Assembly (NCBI GenBank): GCA_028278025.1
Contig: JANQFE010000054.1
Coordinates: forward strand, 68,160 to 132,159
Length of the DNA: 64,000 bases
Direction: 5' to 3'
Source of the DNA: Thermodesulfobacteriota bacterium
GTDB taxonomy: Bacteria; Desulfobacterota; WTBG01; CAIYCZ01; CAIRTM01
Every line of letters starts with the position of its first letter. Position 1 is the first letter of the stretch. Position numbers and translations under genes: made by a program. Below are positions 17,901 to 25,776 of the stretch, in pieces. The notes beneath the pieces were generated by a model. That model saw nothing but the letters and a program-made list of their open reading frames with translations, ran no database searches and had not been told where the DNA came from.

Positions 17901-18203
17901 CTCAGAAGACAGGTTAAGTCCGGATTGCCCCCCCAGGTTCGGCAGCAGCGCATCCGGTCTTTCTTTGGCCACTATTTCTTCCATGGTTTCAAGGGTAAGA
18001 GGCTCGATATAAGTAACATCAGCCATCCCCGGGTCTGTCATAATAGTGGCAGGATTTGAGTTAACCAATACAATCTCGTAACCAAGGCTGCGCAGAGCTT
18101 TACAGGCCTGCGTTCCAGAATAATCAAATTCACACGCCTGCCCGATTACGATAGGACCGGAACCGATAATCATTATTTTGTTAATATCATCACGTTTTGG
18201 CAT
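14994..18203 (-). CDS. carB: Carbamoyl-phosphate synthase large subunit
   Basis: 1069 residues, normal length. Two homologous ATP-grasp halves (about 1-400 and 545-935), an oligomerisation region between them, and a C-terminal MGS-like allosteric domain (about 935-1069). It begins MPKRDDINKIMIIGSGPIVI as usual. With CarA (not in this window) it makes carbamoyl phosphate for pyrimidines and arginine. AAGGAG precedes ATG. The purF-like gene follows on the same strand, and the glutamate synthase FMN-domain gene precedes it but is separated by a terminator. Confidence 0.97.
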   Translation of the reverse strand: MPKRDDINKIMIIGSGPIVIGQACEFDYSGTQACKALRSLGYEIVLVNSNPATIMTDPGMADVTYIEPLTLETMEEIVAKERPDALLPNLGGQSGLNLSSELYNAGVLDKYGVKVIGVQVDAIKRGEDRQAFKDTMNKIGIEMPKSKIANNMDEAEQYIKEIGLPCVIRPAYTMGGTGGGLVFNMEEFRSISARGLQASMVGQILIEESVLGWEELELEVVRDAKNQMITVCFIENVDAMGVHTGDSYCTAPMLTIDEELQKRLQKYSYDVVESIGVIGGTNIQFAHDPETGRVVIIEINPRTSRSSALASKATGFPIAYVSALLAGGLTMDEIPYWRDGTLEKYTPSGDYVVVKFARWAFEKFEGLEDKLGTQMKAVGEVMSIGKNYKEAFQKAIRSREDGRHGLGFARDYHAKPLEELMRMLDEPSSERQFILYEALRKGATVQELFEKTYIKVWFIEQMKELVELEEKILQFKGKNLPNELLIQAKKDGFSDRYLSQILGITEKEIREQRISLNIEEGWHPVPVSGVKDAAYYYSTYNAPDVTEASPNRKIMVLGGGPNRIGQGIEFDYCCVHAAFALRDEGIESTMVNCNPETVSTDFDTSNKLYFEPLTVEDVLSIYKKEKPDGVICQFGGQTPLNIAAELEAAGVKIIGTSTDTIELAEDRDRFRQKMQKLGIPQPESGMASTLQAALEIAGKIGYPLIVRPSFVLGGRGMEIVHDEAMLKHYVQAAVDISPERPILIDKFLENAIEAEADAIADGNDAFVPAVMEHIEEAGVHSGDSACVIPPISIPAKHIETINEYTRRIAIELNVVGLMNIQYAIHNDTVYILEANPRASRTVPLVSKVCGLSMARIATQIMLGKKLKDLNLQHKHIPHYGVKESVFPFYFYPEVDPVLGPEMRSTGEVLGMADSFGSAFYKAQDAAQGRLPVEGTVLLTIADKDKDKTAVVELARRFAELGFTIMATKGTQDFLADNGIQTEFVPKMHEKRPNITDMITDGRIQLVINTPRGKASKADDSYIRKSAIRQKVPYITTIAAALAAAKGITAYKEKQGEVKSLHNYHADIGA

Positions 18204-18365
18204 ACATAACTCCTTGAGCTTAAAAATATCTATTTTAATTATTCTGTTATTTTATACGTTGTTATAGCTGCAAGGCGAGTTTACTGACCCTCTATCGATC
18301 ACGTCAGGTTTTATACATCATGTATCGCAGAATAATCAAGTAATACATTGATTTGTGAATGGTGC

Positions 18366-18408
18366 TGCAAAAAAATAAAAAGGGGGTGCTTTTTAAAAGC
18401 ACCCCTTG
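18366..18408 (-). terminator. Intrinsic terminator of the glutamate-synthase FMN-domain gene
   Basis: On the minus strand a GGGGTGCTTTT / AAAGCACCCC hairpin followed by TTTTTATTTTTTT, placed 10 bp after the stop codon of the gene ending at 18418. It separates that gene from carB. Confidence 0.88.
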
Positions 18409-18417
18409 GAGAATTTC

Positions 18418-20058
18418 TTATGAACTTAAAATCTTTTTCGCGCTTTCATCCTGGACATCGGTAATGAACGGGATTTTGGTAATCTCTTCTGTTTCCTTAT
18501 TTGCGGAAAAAATCTCATGCCTGGTGATCTCATCGAGTGCGAACTTGCGTGCTCCCGCCATAAGCTGCTGCAGTCCTGCCTCCAGCTTGTCACCAAGTGT
18601 ACACATGGCAATTGCGCCAAGGGGAATATTTTTCATTTCACCGGCACCGACTTTTTTCTGCACATCATAGTAGCTTGCAAAGATTTCATCTGCACTGGAG
18701 CCGAGCTCTTCAACCGCAGGTGCCAGCTTGTCCCAATGGCCGGACAGTTTTTCTTTGCGCTCAGGATGCAGCACACCTTCAATATTGGAACCAAGGTAAC
18801 CGGGAATCATCAAAGATCTTCCCATGCATATCAATTTGGTAAAAGGTGCTCCCAGAGCAAGCGCTTTGAAAATATGATCCTCACGGGCGAGACCTCCCGC
18901 AAAGGCCATGTCAACAACCTTTTCGCCTTTGGCAGCAAGAATTGACGCGTATTCATGGGTCTTGGCATGCAGGTGAATAGAAGGCACACCCCAGGTTTCC
19001 ATCATGTTCCAGGGGCTCATGCCTGTGCCGCCGCCGGAACCGTCAATGGTGAGCAGGTCAAGCTGGGCCTCGGTTGCATATTTAACTGACATTGCCAAAG
19101 CTTCCATACCGTATGAACCTGTCTTCAGGGAAATGCGCTTATATCCAAGCTTACGCAGCCCTTCAACAGCTTTCATGAAATCAGCATGCACCAGATCTAA
19201 GTTGGACAGGTTTGTATATCCCAGCCTGCTGTGACGGGCAAAAGATTTTATGGCGCCGTGTTTAAAAGCTTTTTTGACTTCCGGTTTCGTCGGATCGGGG
19301 TCGACAATATAACCGCGGTCTTTGAGGAACTGAGCATATTCTAATGTAGTAACCTGAATCTCACCGCCGATATCCTTGGCGCCCTGTCCCCATTTGAGCT
19401 CCATGATTACCTTGTCGCCATACTTGTTAATTATATACTCTGCAACACCGTTGCGGGTATCCTCAACATTCATCTGTACAATAATAGCACCATAACCGTC
19501 ATAGTAGCGCAGGAAGGTATCAATGCGCCGGTCAAGCTCAGGGGCTTTTGAAATCTTTCCTTTCTTAATGACGGCCTGTTTATCAACCCCGACAACATTT
19601 TCACCCACAACAATAGGTATACCTACCAGGGCAGCGCCTACCGCAAAAGATTCCCAGTATTTTGCCGCAACAAAAGTAGAGCCCAAAGCACCGGACATGA
19701 TAGGAAGCCTGAATTTGGTCTTCTTTTTAACGCCGAATTCACCTGAAACATCTACATTTGGAAACACACAGTCATCAGGATCATTTGAAAGTTTTTTTGC
19801 CAGGCCTTGGGCACCGTAAAGGTAACCCTGAATCCTGAGAGAATTATATGAGACACCAACATGACAGGTATTAGCACTGCCTGCAGTAATAATTCCATAA
19901 TCTCTGGGATAGAGTATTTTTCTGCCTTTCAGACTTGAAAGCCAGGTTTCACATTTTCCTTTGCAGTCTGCGCGACAGAGCGTGCACAGCCCCGATTCTG
20001 CCGGATTGCCTCTATTGACAGTTCCGATTGCATCATTTGACTTTGGCCATTGAATCAT
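18418..20058 (-). CDS. Glutamate synthase FMN-binding domain protein (archaeal-type GltB)
   Basis: About 546 residues from ATG at 20058, chosen because AGGAGG lies just upstream; an earlier in-frame start at 20094 lies within the operator region. An N-terminal Cys cluster (CTLCRADCKGKC) is followed by the FMN-binding barrel with LLTIDGSGGGTGMSPW and a later GG-AREDH segment. This domain reduces 2-oxoglutarate plus ammonia to glutamate; glutaminase and GXGXG parts are separate in such organisms (a GXGXG gene lies at 1-1101). It is divergent from the NrpR gene, and its promoter region holds two NrpR-like palindromes, so nitrogen control is likely. Confidence 0.9.
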   Translation of the reverse strand: MIQWPKSNDAIGTVNRGNPAESGLCTLCRADCKGKCETWLSSLKGRKILYPRDYGIITAGSANTCHVGVSYNSLRIQGYLYGAQGLAKKLSNDPDDCVFPNVDVSGEFGVKKKTKFRLPIMSGALGSTFVAAKYWESFAVGAALVGIPIVVGENVVGVDKQAVIKKGKISKAPELDRRIDTFLRYYDGYGAIIVQMNVEDTRNGVAEYIINKYGDKVIMELKWGQGAKDIGGEIQVTTLEYAQFLKDRGYIVDPDPTKPEVKKAFKHGAIKSFARHSRLGYTNLSNLDLVHADFMKAVEGLRKLGYKRISLKTGSYGMEALAMSVKYATEAQLDLLTIDGSGGGTGMSPWNMMETWGVPSIHLHAKTHEYASILAAKGEKVVDMAFAGGLAREDHIFKALALGAPFTKLICMGRSLMIPGYLGSNIEGVLHPERKEKLSGHWDKLAPAVEELGSSADEIFASYYDVQKKVGAGEMKNIPLGAIAMCTLGDKLEAGLQQLMAGARKFALDEITRHEIFSANKETEEITKIPFITDVQDESAKKILSS

Positions 20059-20478
20059 AACAGTTCCTCCTATGCTTAAGGTTTCAACCGGCAATTAGTT
20101 GCCGCTTTATTGGCAATTAATTGCCATATTATTAGTATTTTTATTTGGAAGAATTAAGCTTATATCATTAGATAATATATATGTCAATAATTGTAGTTAA
20201 TAAAAGCAACATGATTTTTTACTTGCCTTTTTAGCATAGTTTCTTTAGAATAGCATTGTTTGGCAATTTTGCCGTTAAATGATTTTATTCGGCAAAAAAA
20301 ATGTTCTCTATTTTTTTACTGGAATCAAAGGGCTGTAAAAAAAATATTGAATTTACCTCTTTTTTTAATATGTTTTAAGTTACCCTCTGGATCTTCCGGT
20401 AAATTGTGTTTGGCAATTTTTAGTATCTTTTTGGCAATTGATTTTTTCAAAAGTGTATGATTAAGAGGTATATCCTTT
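20059..20478. promoter_or_regulatory. AT-rich divergent control region rich in GGCAA boxes
   Basis: 420 bp between the glutamate synthase FMN gene and the NrpR gene. Besides the two clean palindromes listed separately, it holds a shorter GGCAATTTTGCC (20262-20273) and, just before nrpR, two direct TTGGCAATT boxes near 20410 and 20431. These suggest control of both genes, including autoregulation of the regulator. Confidence 0.6.
20089..20126. promoter_or_regulatory. Tandem NrpR-type operators (GGCA-N6-TGCC)
   Basis: CGGCAATTAGTTGCCG (20089-20104, near-perfect palindrome) and TGGCAATTAATTGCCA (20111-20126, perfect palindrome). Their centres are 22 bp apart, two helical turns, so dimers would sit on one face of the DNA. 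The 4-6-4 geometry equals that of the archaeal NrpR operator (GGAA-N6-TTCC type). They lie 31-68 bp upstream of the glutamate synthase start. Confidence 0.75.
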
Positions 20479-21483
20479 ATGAGTGAAAAGATTAAAAAGA
20501 AACAGCTTGCAATCTTAAGCGTCCTTAAAGTTGCTGAAAAGCCTCTGAGCAGTAAAAGAATTACTGAAGAGCTGACAGCCCTCGGCCAAGATATCAGCCA
20601 GCGAACAGTACGGTTATATCTTCAAAAAATGGATGCGGAAGGCTTAACCCAAAGCGTGGGCAAGCGGGGTCGCAAAATTACCGAGCTGGGTTTAACTGAG
20701 GTAGATTCTTCCAGGATTATTGACAGAGTCGGTTTTTTATCAGCTAAAATTGACCAAATAACCTATCGTATGAATTTTGATCTCATGGCGCAGTCCGGAA
20801 CCGTTGTGGTTAATATAACGCTTGTTGAGCCTGAGCAATTAAAAAAATGTATCCATATGATCAGTAAAGTGTTTCAGTATGGCTACGCTATGGGACATCT
20901 GGTAACGATTTTGGAGCCTGGAGAACGTTCAGGTCATATTACCGTACCGCAGGGCATGGTAGGGATCGGCACGGTGTGTTCTATTACGTTGAATGGTGTA
21001 CTGCTCAAATACGGTATCCCTACGAATTCCCGCTTTGGCGGCCTGCTGGAGCTTCGTGAACGAAAACCGATTCGCTTTGTCGAAATCATTACCTACGATG
21101 GTACCAGCATTGACCCGCTTGAAATATTTATACGTAGCGGCATGACTAATTATGTTGGCGCTATACAGTCCGGCAATGGTCGCATTGGTGCCAGCTTCCG
21201 TGAATTCCCGGCTGAAAGCCGTGGCCTTGTAGAAGAGCTTGCCTACAAACTTGAAAAAGTCGGCTTGGGCGGTTTCATGAGCATTGGTCATGCCGGACAG
21301 ACTCTGCTTGAAATTCCTGTAAGCGAGGGCCGTGTTGGTGCGATTGTCATAGGCGGTCTCAATCCGGTAGCAATTCTGGAAGAAACCGGCGTGCGTGTAT
21401 ATTCCCGAGCCCTAGCTGGTCTCATTGAATATAACAAGTTTTTTCGTTTTGAAGAACTGGAAGATCGAATTATGGCTCTTTAG
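20479..21483 (+). CDS. nrpR: NrpR-type nitrogen regulator
   Basis: 334 residues. An N-terminal RNase R-type winged helix (about 5-75; ITEELTALGQDISQRTVRLY) is followed by one DUF128/NrpR effector domain (about 80-330; motifs GMVGIGTVCSITLNGVLLKY and GGFMSIGHAGQTLLEIPVSE). In methanogens NrpR represses nif and glnA and is released by 2-oxoglutarate; bacterial homologues are much less common. It is divergent from a glutamate synthase gene whose promoter has matching palindromes. The domain call is strong; the regulon is inferred. ATG has a modest GAGG site. Confidence 0.88.
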   Translation: MSEKIKKKQLAILSVLKVAEKPLSSKRITEELTALGQDISQRTVRLYLQKMDAEGLTQSVGKRGRKITELGLTEVDSSRIIDRVGFLSAKIDQITYRMNFDLMAQSGTVVVNITLVEPEQLKKCIHMISKVFQYGYAMGHLVTILEPGERSGHITVPQGMVGIGTVCSITLNGVLLKYGIPTNSRFGGLLELRERKPIRFVEIITYDGTSIDPLEIFIRSGMTNYVGAIQSGNGRIGASFREFPAESRGLVEELAYKLEKVGLGGFMSIGHAGQTLLEIPVSEGRVGAIVIGGLNPVAILEETGVRVYSRALAGLIEYNKFFRFEELEDRIMAL

Positions 21484-21704
21484 CTGTTTTTTTTAATCCT
21501 TTTCTATTCTGCAACAGGTATCGCCACCCGCATAAACTTCCCTTCGTGCTTTCTTTCCAGTAGCATTATGCATATGCATTAAATTTCTAAATATATTTAT
21601 TTTCTTTTTTACTTTTCCGATCTAGTATAAGTATAGTAGCTACAACAGTGCAAATCGGTGTAGCGTGATAACCAATTTTTCTAACGTAATACAGTGAGGC
21701 CCAT

Positions 21705-22037
21705 ATGGAACACATTAAACAATGTCCATTCTGTGCAGAATTAATAAACGATAAAGCAATTATCTGCCGGTATTGCCACAGTATCCTTGGAAGTGGCGCA
21801 ATTGAAAAAGATGGCGAATTGGCCCGGGTGCGTATTAAGACCAATGATAAAATTTATATTGGTGATGTTTTCGTACCTCAGCATATGGAACGGGTAAGTG
21901 ATGTAATTAACGACACCAGACATTTTATTGTACTGATCAATGCCAAAGAAGAAACCAAAACCTCAGAAGTTAATATTGGAATTTTAGCAATTAATAAAAA
22001 TATTATTGAATGGGTTCGTTTTATAGGGTATAAATAA
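21705..22037 (+). CDS. Small zinc-ribbon protein
   Basis: 110 residues. An N-terminal zinc ribbon with two CxxC pairs (CPFC about 7-10 and CRYC about 22-25), then a mostly beta C-terminal domain (about 40-110) that I do not recognise. There is no signal peptide or membrane helix. GTGAGG stands upstream of ATG. It is followed by the hairpin cluster at 22108-22244, so it is probably a single-gene unit. Function unknown. Confidence 0.75.
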   Translation: MEHIKQCPFCAELINDKAIICRYCHSILGSGAIEKDGELARVRIKTNDKIYIGDVFVPQHMERVSDVINDTRHFIVLINAKEETKTSEVNIGILAINKNIIEWVRFIGYK

Positions 22038-22536
22038 ATTTTTTATTATAAATATTTTTTTGCATTCTTTAAAAGCCTATTATTGTCTCACTCGGGGAGA
22101 AAAACCCTCGCCTTTAGGCGAAGACTTGAGTAGGCACCGAAGGTGCTATGAAAAAATATACCCCTCGTGAGAATTTCAGAGGTGTTTTGTTTTTCCTTTA
22201 GCCGACTTTAGTCGGGAACCAATCCACCAGCTTTTAGCTGGTGGTAGGTCAATTCTAATAAAAGTATAGGGAATTCATGCTTTCAGCACCATCCAAATAA
22301 ATCTACCCTGGAACTCATCATTTAAAATTATTTCTCTTTATTAAATATATTTTAAAATATATAAAAAAATAGTTTTTTAATAAAAATATTATCAATTTTC
22401 ATACCTTTTTCATACAATTCTCACACAATTTTAATTAAAGTTACAAAATAAAATGTCCGAAAAAATTAGTGTTTAAAAAAATAAAATGTGATTTTTAAAT
22501 TAATATGAAACTTTCCGACAGAATCCAGGGGGTTTT
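22038..22536. other. Long intergenic region: hairpin cluster then AT-rich promoter DNA
   Basis: About 500 bp without a gene. The left third holds a hairpin cluster (separate entry). The right part (22330-22520) is extremely AT-rich and probably carries the promoter of the pilin-like gene, but I could not choose boxes with confidence. Confidence 0.5.
22108..22244. repeat. Cluster of hairpins with TTTA loops
   Basis: Four perfect hairpins in 137 bp: TCGCC-TTTA-GGCGA (22108-22121), GCACC-GAA-GGTGC (22134-22146), CCGAC-TTTA-GTCGG (22202-22215) and CCACCAGC-TTTTA-GCTGGTGG (22224-22244). A weaker CCTC/GAGG pair lies near 22163-22182. Three share a TTTA-type loop. The pattern is reminiscent of IS200/IS605 ends or their decayed relics, but no transposase remains. 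Confidence 0.65.
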
Positions 22537-23094
22537 ATGAGAAATCAAAAAGGTTTCACATTGGTGGAAATTGCAATTGTATTGGTTATTATTGGACTGC
22601 TCATTGGCGGTATTATTAAGGGCAGAACATTTATCGATAATGCAAAAATCAAAAATGTAATCAGACAGTCAGAAGGACTAACTGCCGCTATATATGCATA
22701 TCAGGACAGATATGGAAAACTTCCCGGCGATGATGATAACGCTAATACCCGTTGGGGTGCTGCCACCAACGGCAATGGCAATGGCCTCATAGCCGGGGGA
22801 GAATCACCTGATGTGTTCCAGCAGCTGGCACTGGCCGAGTTAATCACCGGGGAATATGATGGATCAAATTATATGACTCATAAATACGGTGCCGATGTCC
22901 AGGTGATATACTATGGCAATTTATATGGAAAATCCGGCAACACCATTCGGTTTCAGAACTTACCCGCTCAAACATCCGAGGCGTTGGACCGAGCAATGGA
23001 TGACGGCATCTATAACACCGGTAGTGTCAGAGGCAATGAAGATTACAACAGTAATCCGGATGAAGTAATCGGCTGGACAGCTTACTTCTTTTAA
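22537..23094 (+). CDS. Type IV pilin-like (pseudopilin) protein
   Basis: 185 residues with a class III prepilin signal: a six-residue basic leader MRNQKG, cleavage before FTLVEIAIVLVIIGLL, Glu at +5 of the mature protein and a hydrophobic stalk helix. The globular part (about 35-185) has a DDDNANTRWG segment. GGGGG precedes ATG. It is followed by an intrinsic terminator, so it is expressed separately and perhaps strongly, as major pilins often are. It is the candidate main subunit for the assembly locus at 24.4-34 kb. Only two Met and no Cys pair stand out, so a disulfide-loop pilin is unlikely. Confidence 0.85.
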   Translation: MRNQKGFTLVEIAIVLVIIGLLIGGIIKGRTFIDNAKIKNVIRQSEGLTAAIYAYQDRYGKLPGDDDNANTRWGAATNGNGNGLIAGGESPDVFQQLALAELITGEYDGSNYMTHKYGADVQVIYYGNLYGKSGNTIRFQNLPAQTSEALDRAMDDGIYNTGSVRGNEDYNSNPDEVIGWTAYFF

Positions 23095-23113
23095 TATGTG
23101 ATAAGTGCCTGAT

Positions 23114-23140
23114 AAAGGGGAGCATGCCGTGCTCCCCTTT
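23114..23140 (+). terminator. Intrinsic terminator after the pilin-like gene
   Basis: AAAGGGGAGCA - TGCCG - TGCTCCCCTTT followed by CTTGTATTT, 20 bp after the pilin stop. Any start of the next gene at GTG 23105 would place this structure inside the coding region, which argues for the later start at 23207. Confidence 0.9.
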
Positions 23141-23206
23141 CTTGTATTTACAGACTATGTTCTTACTTTCATACATTCTGTATTGTTTGACACACGTACA
23201 AAAAAT

Positions 23207-24127
23207 ATGAGCTTGCTCTCAGACCTTTTGTCGAACATAAAACATTCCGCCCACAAGGCAAATGTCCCGCCGGGGTTGGCTGCCACAGTTAAAAATCAAA
23301 AAAGAAAGACCCTACGTGCCAAAAAGCTGATTATGATTATTGCCTGCGTCAGCATACTACTTATAGGCAGCATGGTAACGCTTTATTTACTCCCGCATAA
23401 CAGACTTACCCATCCTCAATCTACCGGTATACAACCCCGTGGTGTTGGCCCACAGGACAACCCGAGCCGGCCGGAACCTGACAAAGCTATCCAAAACAAA
23501 CCTGCTGAAAAACAAGCCTCCCGGGCCCCCGCACCTGCGGTTGTGCAAAAAAAACCCGCAGCCCAGCCCAATCGAAAACGCAGTAGCCCTGTTGGAAACC
23601 CAGCGCTACAGACTGCAGGGACTGCTGCAATAAAGGCTGCTGAGGTGTCGGCCCAAAAAGCAAAACCTAATAACTCCCGCCCGGTAGCTGAACAGCCCGC
23701 TCCTGATCTGTCCTCACGGGACTATTATCTATATACCGGCGATACCTATGAAAAGAATGGAGAATGTGGCAAAGCTCTTATATATTATAAAAAAGCTGCA
23801 GCGATAACCCCTGAGGATTACAGACTACACAACAAGATCGCTTACCTTTTTATTACAATGTCGCTGCATGAAGATGCTCTGGTATATGTCAAGAATGCTC
23901 TGGAGCTTAAAGCGGATTATGTGCCTGCCCTGATCAATAGAGGCATCATCAGTGCCAGCAGACAACAGTATGCCGAGGCTGAGAAATATTTCCTGCAGGT
24001 TCTCTCTCTTGAGGAAACAAACCGGGCTGCTTTACATAACATTGTATTGGTGTATCACAGAATCAAAAAACTCAAACAGGCGGCTCACTACAAACTGAAG
24101 CTGGAAGCAGTAGGCCCTGTGGAATAA
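23207..24127 (+). CDS. MshN-like membrane-anchored TPR protein
   Basis: 306 residues from ATG at 23207. Upstream GTG 23105 is in frame but lies before the terminator, and MSLLSDLL matches the usual start of MshN-type proteins. A short cytoplasmic segment is followed by one membrane helix (about 42-65, LIMIIACVSILLIGSMVTLY), a Pro/Lys/Ala-rich linker (to about 170) and tetratricopeptide repeats (about 175-300). Such proteins belong to MSHA-type pilus loci. It faces the assembly operon on the opposite strand across repeat copy B. No good ribosome site is visible. Confidence 0.75.
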   Translation: MSLLSDLLSNIKHSAHKANVPPGLAATVKNQKRKTLRAKKLIMIIACVSILLIGSMVTLYLLPHNRLTHPQSTGIQPRGVGPQDNPSRPEPDKAIQNKPAEKQASRAPAPAVVQKKPAAQPNRKRSSPVGNPALQTAGTAAIKAAEVSAQKAKPNNSRPVAEQPAPDLSSRDYYLYTGDTYEKNGECGKALIYYKKAAAITPEDYRLHNKIAYLFITMSLHEDALVYVKNALELKADYVPALINRGIISASRQQYAEAEKYFLQVLSLEETNRAALHNIVLVYHRIKKLKQAAHYKLKLEAVGPVE

Positions 24128-24441
24128 TGCCTGTATAGATAAAACTGGAATCACGCAATTATCCTCGCCCATAGGTAGTCATTTCATAAAACTACCTAAC
24201 CATGCCGAAAAAGTGATGAGTAACGAGCAATGAGTGCTTAAGTAGGAATGCCGAGTTCTGAGTACCGCGTAACGAGTGCTACCTACTAAACACTAACGGA
24301 CGTATATGACGTTAAGCACTACAGCCGCGCTAGAGCATTGCACTTCTTTCTATAACCATTAAGCACGGGGCAGGCTGATACGGTAAGAACAGCTGGAAGT
24401 CGTAGATACGCCTACGGGGGGTCCTGGGTTGAGAAATGCAG
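24128..24441. repeat. Structured intergenic repeat, copy B
   Basis: About 310 bp without a gene. The left (24165-24240) and right (24388-24441) parts match copy A at 9286-9708; the middle does not. The two ends show imperfect inverted similarity to each other (AGTCATTTCAT on the left; AGCTGCATTTC on the complement of the right), as in a mobile element. It separates the convergent MshN-like and MshM-like genes. Confidence 0.65.
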
Positions 24442-25776
24442 CTAACGAAGACTGATCGGTTTAGTAATAATTGTTACTACCCGTTCAGAAATCCATGTTT
24501 CAGTAAACCCTGCAGTAAATATCTTGTACCAGACATTATCCTCTGCATCTTTTGTTTCATCCTCAATATCTATAAGCACCCCTGCATACAGCAGACCGAT
24601 TCTTGTTGCTTCAAAATCTGGACCGGTCCTGACAACTGCCGCCGTTACATTAACTACAGCCTGCCTCTTTACTGCCGGTAGTACTTCAGTAGTTTCCTCG
24701 GGTGCTTTGCTTGCAATATCTTCTTGAAGGGGTTCCTCCGGCACTGCTGGATCTTCTGTCTCAAGAGACACTGCCGGTTGAACTTCAGAATCTATTATTA
24801 TATCTATTTTTTGATCATGCTGTTTAATTGTATCAGTAACTTCCACGGGATGTTCCTGATAAACATCTTTCTGTGGATTGTTCCGGTAATATACAAATCC
24901 AAAAGCACTACAAAGCAGAATACAGCAAGGTATAACATATATAAGCACACTGCGTGACAGATTTTTTTTGCGTTTTTCTGCCAGATGACTGATAGCATAG
25001 GTTGCATGTTTGCGTTCAATCGTGTTGTTGCCTTCAAGATAGGCAACCATTATGGTTCGGGAGGCAATCAAGTTGATAATACGAGGAATTCCGGCTGAAA
25101 ACTTGTAGATGGGATCGGCTACCATGCCCTCAATCTTCATAAAGCCCTTACCCGCTTTCATCAATCTATAGTTAATATACTCGATTGTTTCTGTTTTCGA
25201 CAGCGGGGTTAAGCTTATCCTTTCAGTTATACGCTGATTTAGCTGTCTGAGCTTGTCCCCCTTAAGCCGCTCTTCAAGTTCAGGCTGAGCTAAAAGAATT
25301 ATCTGCAGGAGCTTTTCCTTGTTGGTTTCAAGATTCGAAAGAAGCCTGAGTTCCTCAAGGGTCTCATCTGGAACATTTTGAGCCTCATCCACGATAATAA
25401 TTACTAACTTGCCCTGCTCATGCTTGGTAATAAGAAAGTCCCTGAAGGCCTTCATTATCTCGTTCTTGTTCTTGTCTTGCAAATGAACCTGCAGATCTTC
25501 AAGGACTGATAAAAGAAATTCATCAGGAGAGAGGCGTGGGGTAAGTATTAATGCTATTTCTGCCTGTTCTTGCCACTTTTCTTTACATACGTTAATCAGG
25601 GTTGTTTTTCCCGTGCCGGGTTCCCCGGTTACCAGACAAAAACCTTCGCGCTGCTGCATTATGTAATCCAGTGAACTAAGGGCCTCCTTATGAATGACCG
25701 AAGGAAAGAAAAAAAGCGGATCAGGTGTCAGGCGGAACGGGTCTTCTTGTAAACCAAAAAAATTCAGAATATCCAT
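24442..25776 (-). CDS. MshM/ExeA-like AAA ATPase with C-terminal SH3 domain
   Basis: 444 residues. An ExeA/MshM AAA domain (about 1-270) with Walker A GEPGTGKTT (51-59) and Walker B VIIIVDEAQN. One membrane helix (about 283-302), an acidic linker, and a C-terminal bacterial SH3-like domain (about 365-440; AAVVRTGPDF, VWYKI) that should be periplasmic and could bind peptidoglycan. ExeA-type proteins help secretins assemble through the cell wall. It starts directly after the stop of the GspF-like gene, with GGAG upstream. It is the last gene of the operon. Confidence 0.88.
   Translation of the reverse strand: MDILNFFGLQEDPFRLTPDPLFFFPSVIHKEALSSLDYIMQQREGFCLVTGEPGTGKTTLINVCKEKWQEQAEIALILTPRLSPDEFLLSVLEDLQVHLQDKNKNEIMKAFRDFLITKHEQGKLVIIIVDEAQNVPDETLEELRLLSNLETNKEKLLQIILLAQPELEERLKGDKLRQLNQRITERISLTPLSKTETIEYINYRLMKAGKGFMKIEGMVADPIYKFSAGIPRIINLIASRTIMVAYLEGNNTIERKHATYAISHLAEKRKKNLSRSVLIYVIPCCILLCSAFGFVYYRNNPQKDVYQEHPVEVTDTIKQHDQKIDIIIDSEVQPAVSLETEDPAVPEEPLQEDIASKAPEETTEVLPAVKRQAVVNVTAAVVRTGPDFEATRIGLLYAGVLIDIEDETKDAEDNVWYKIFTAGFTETWISERVVTIITKPISLR

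Noticed and set aside
23105..23206. Upstream GTG start for the MshN-like gene
   Set aside because: It would put a clear intrinsic terminator inside the coding region and adds residues unlike the family.
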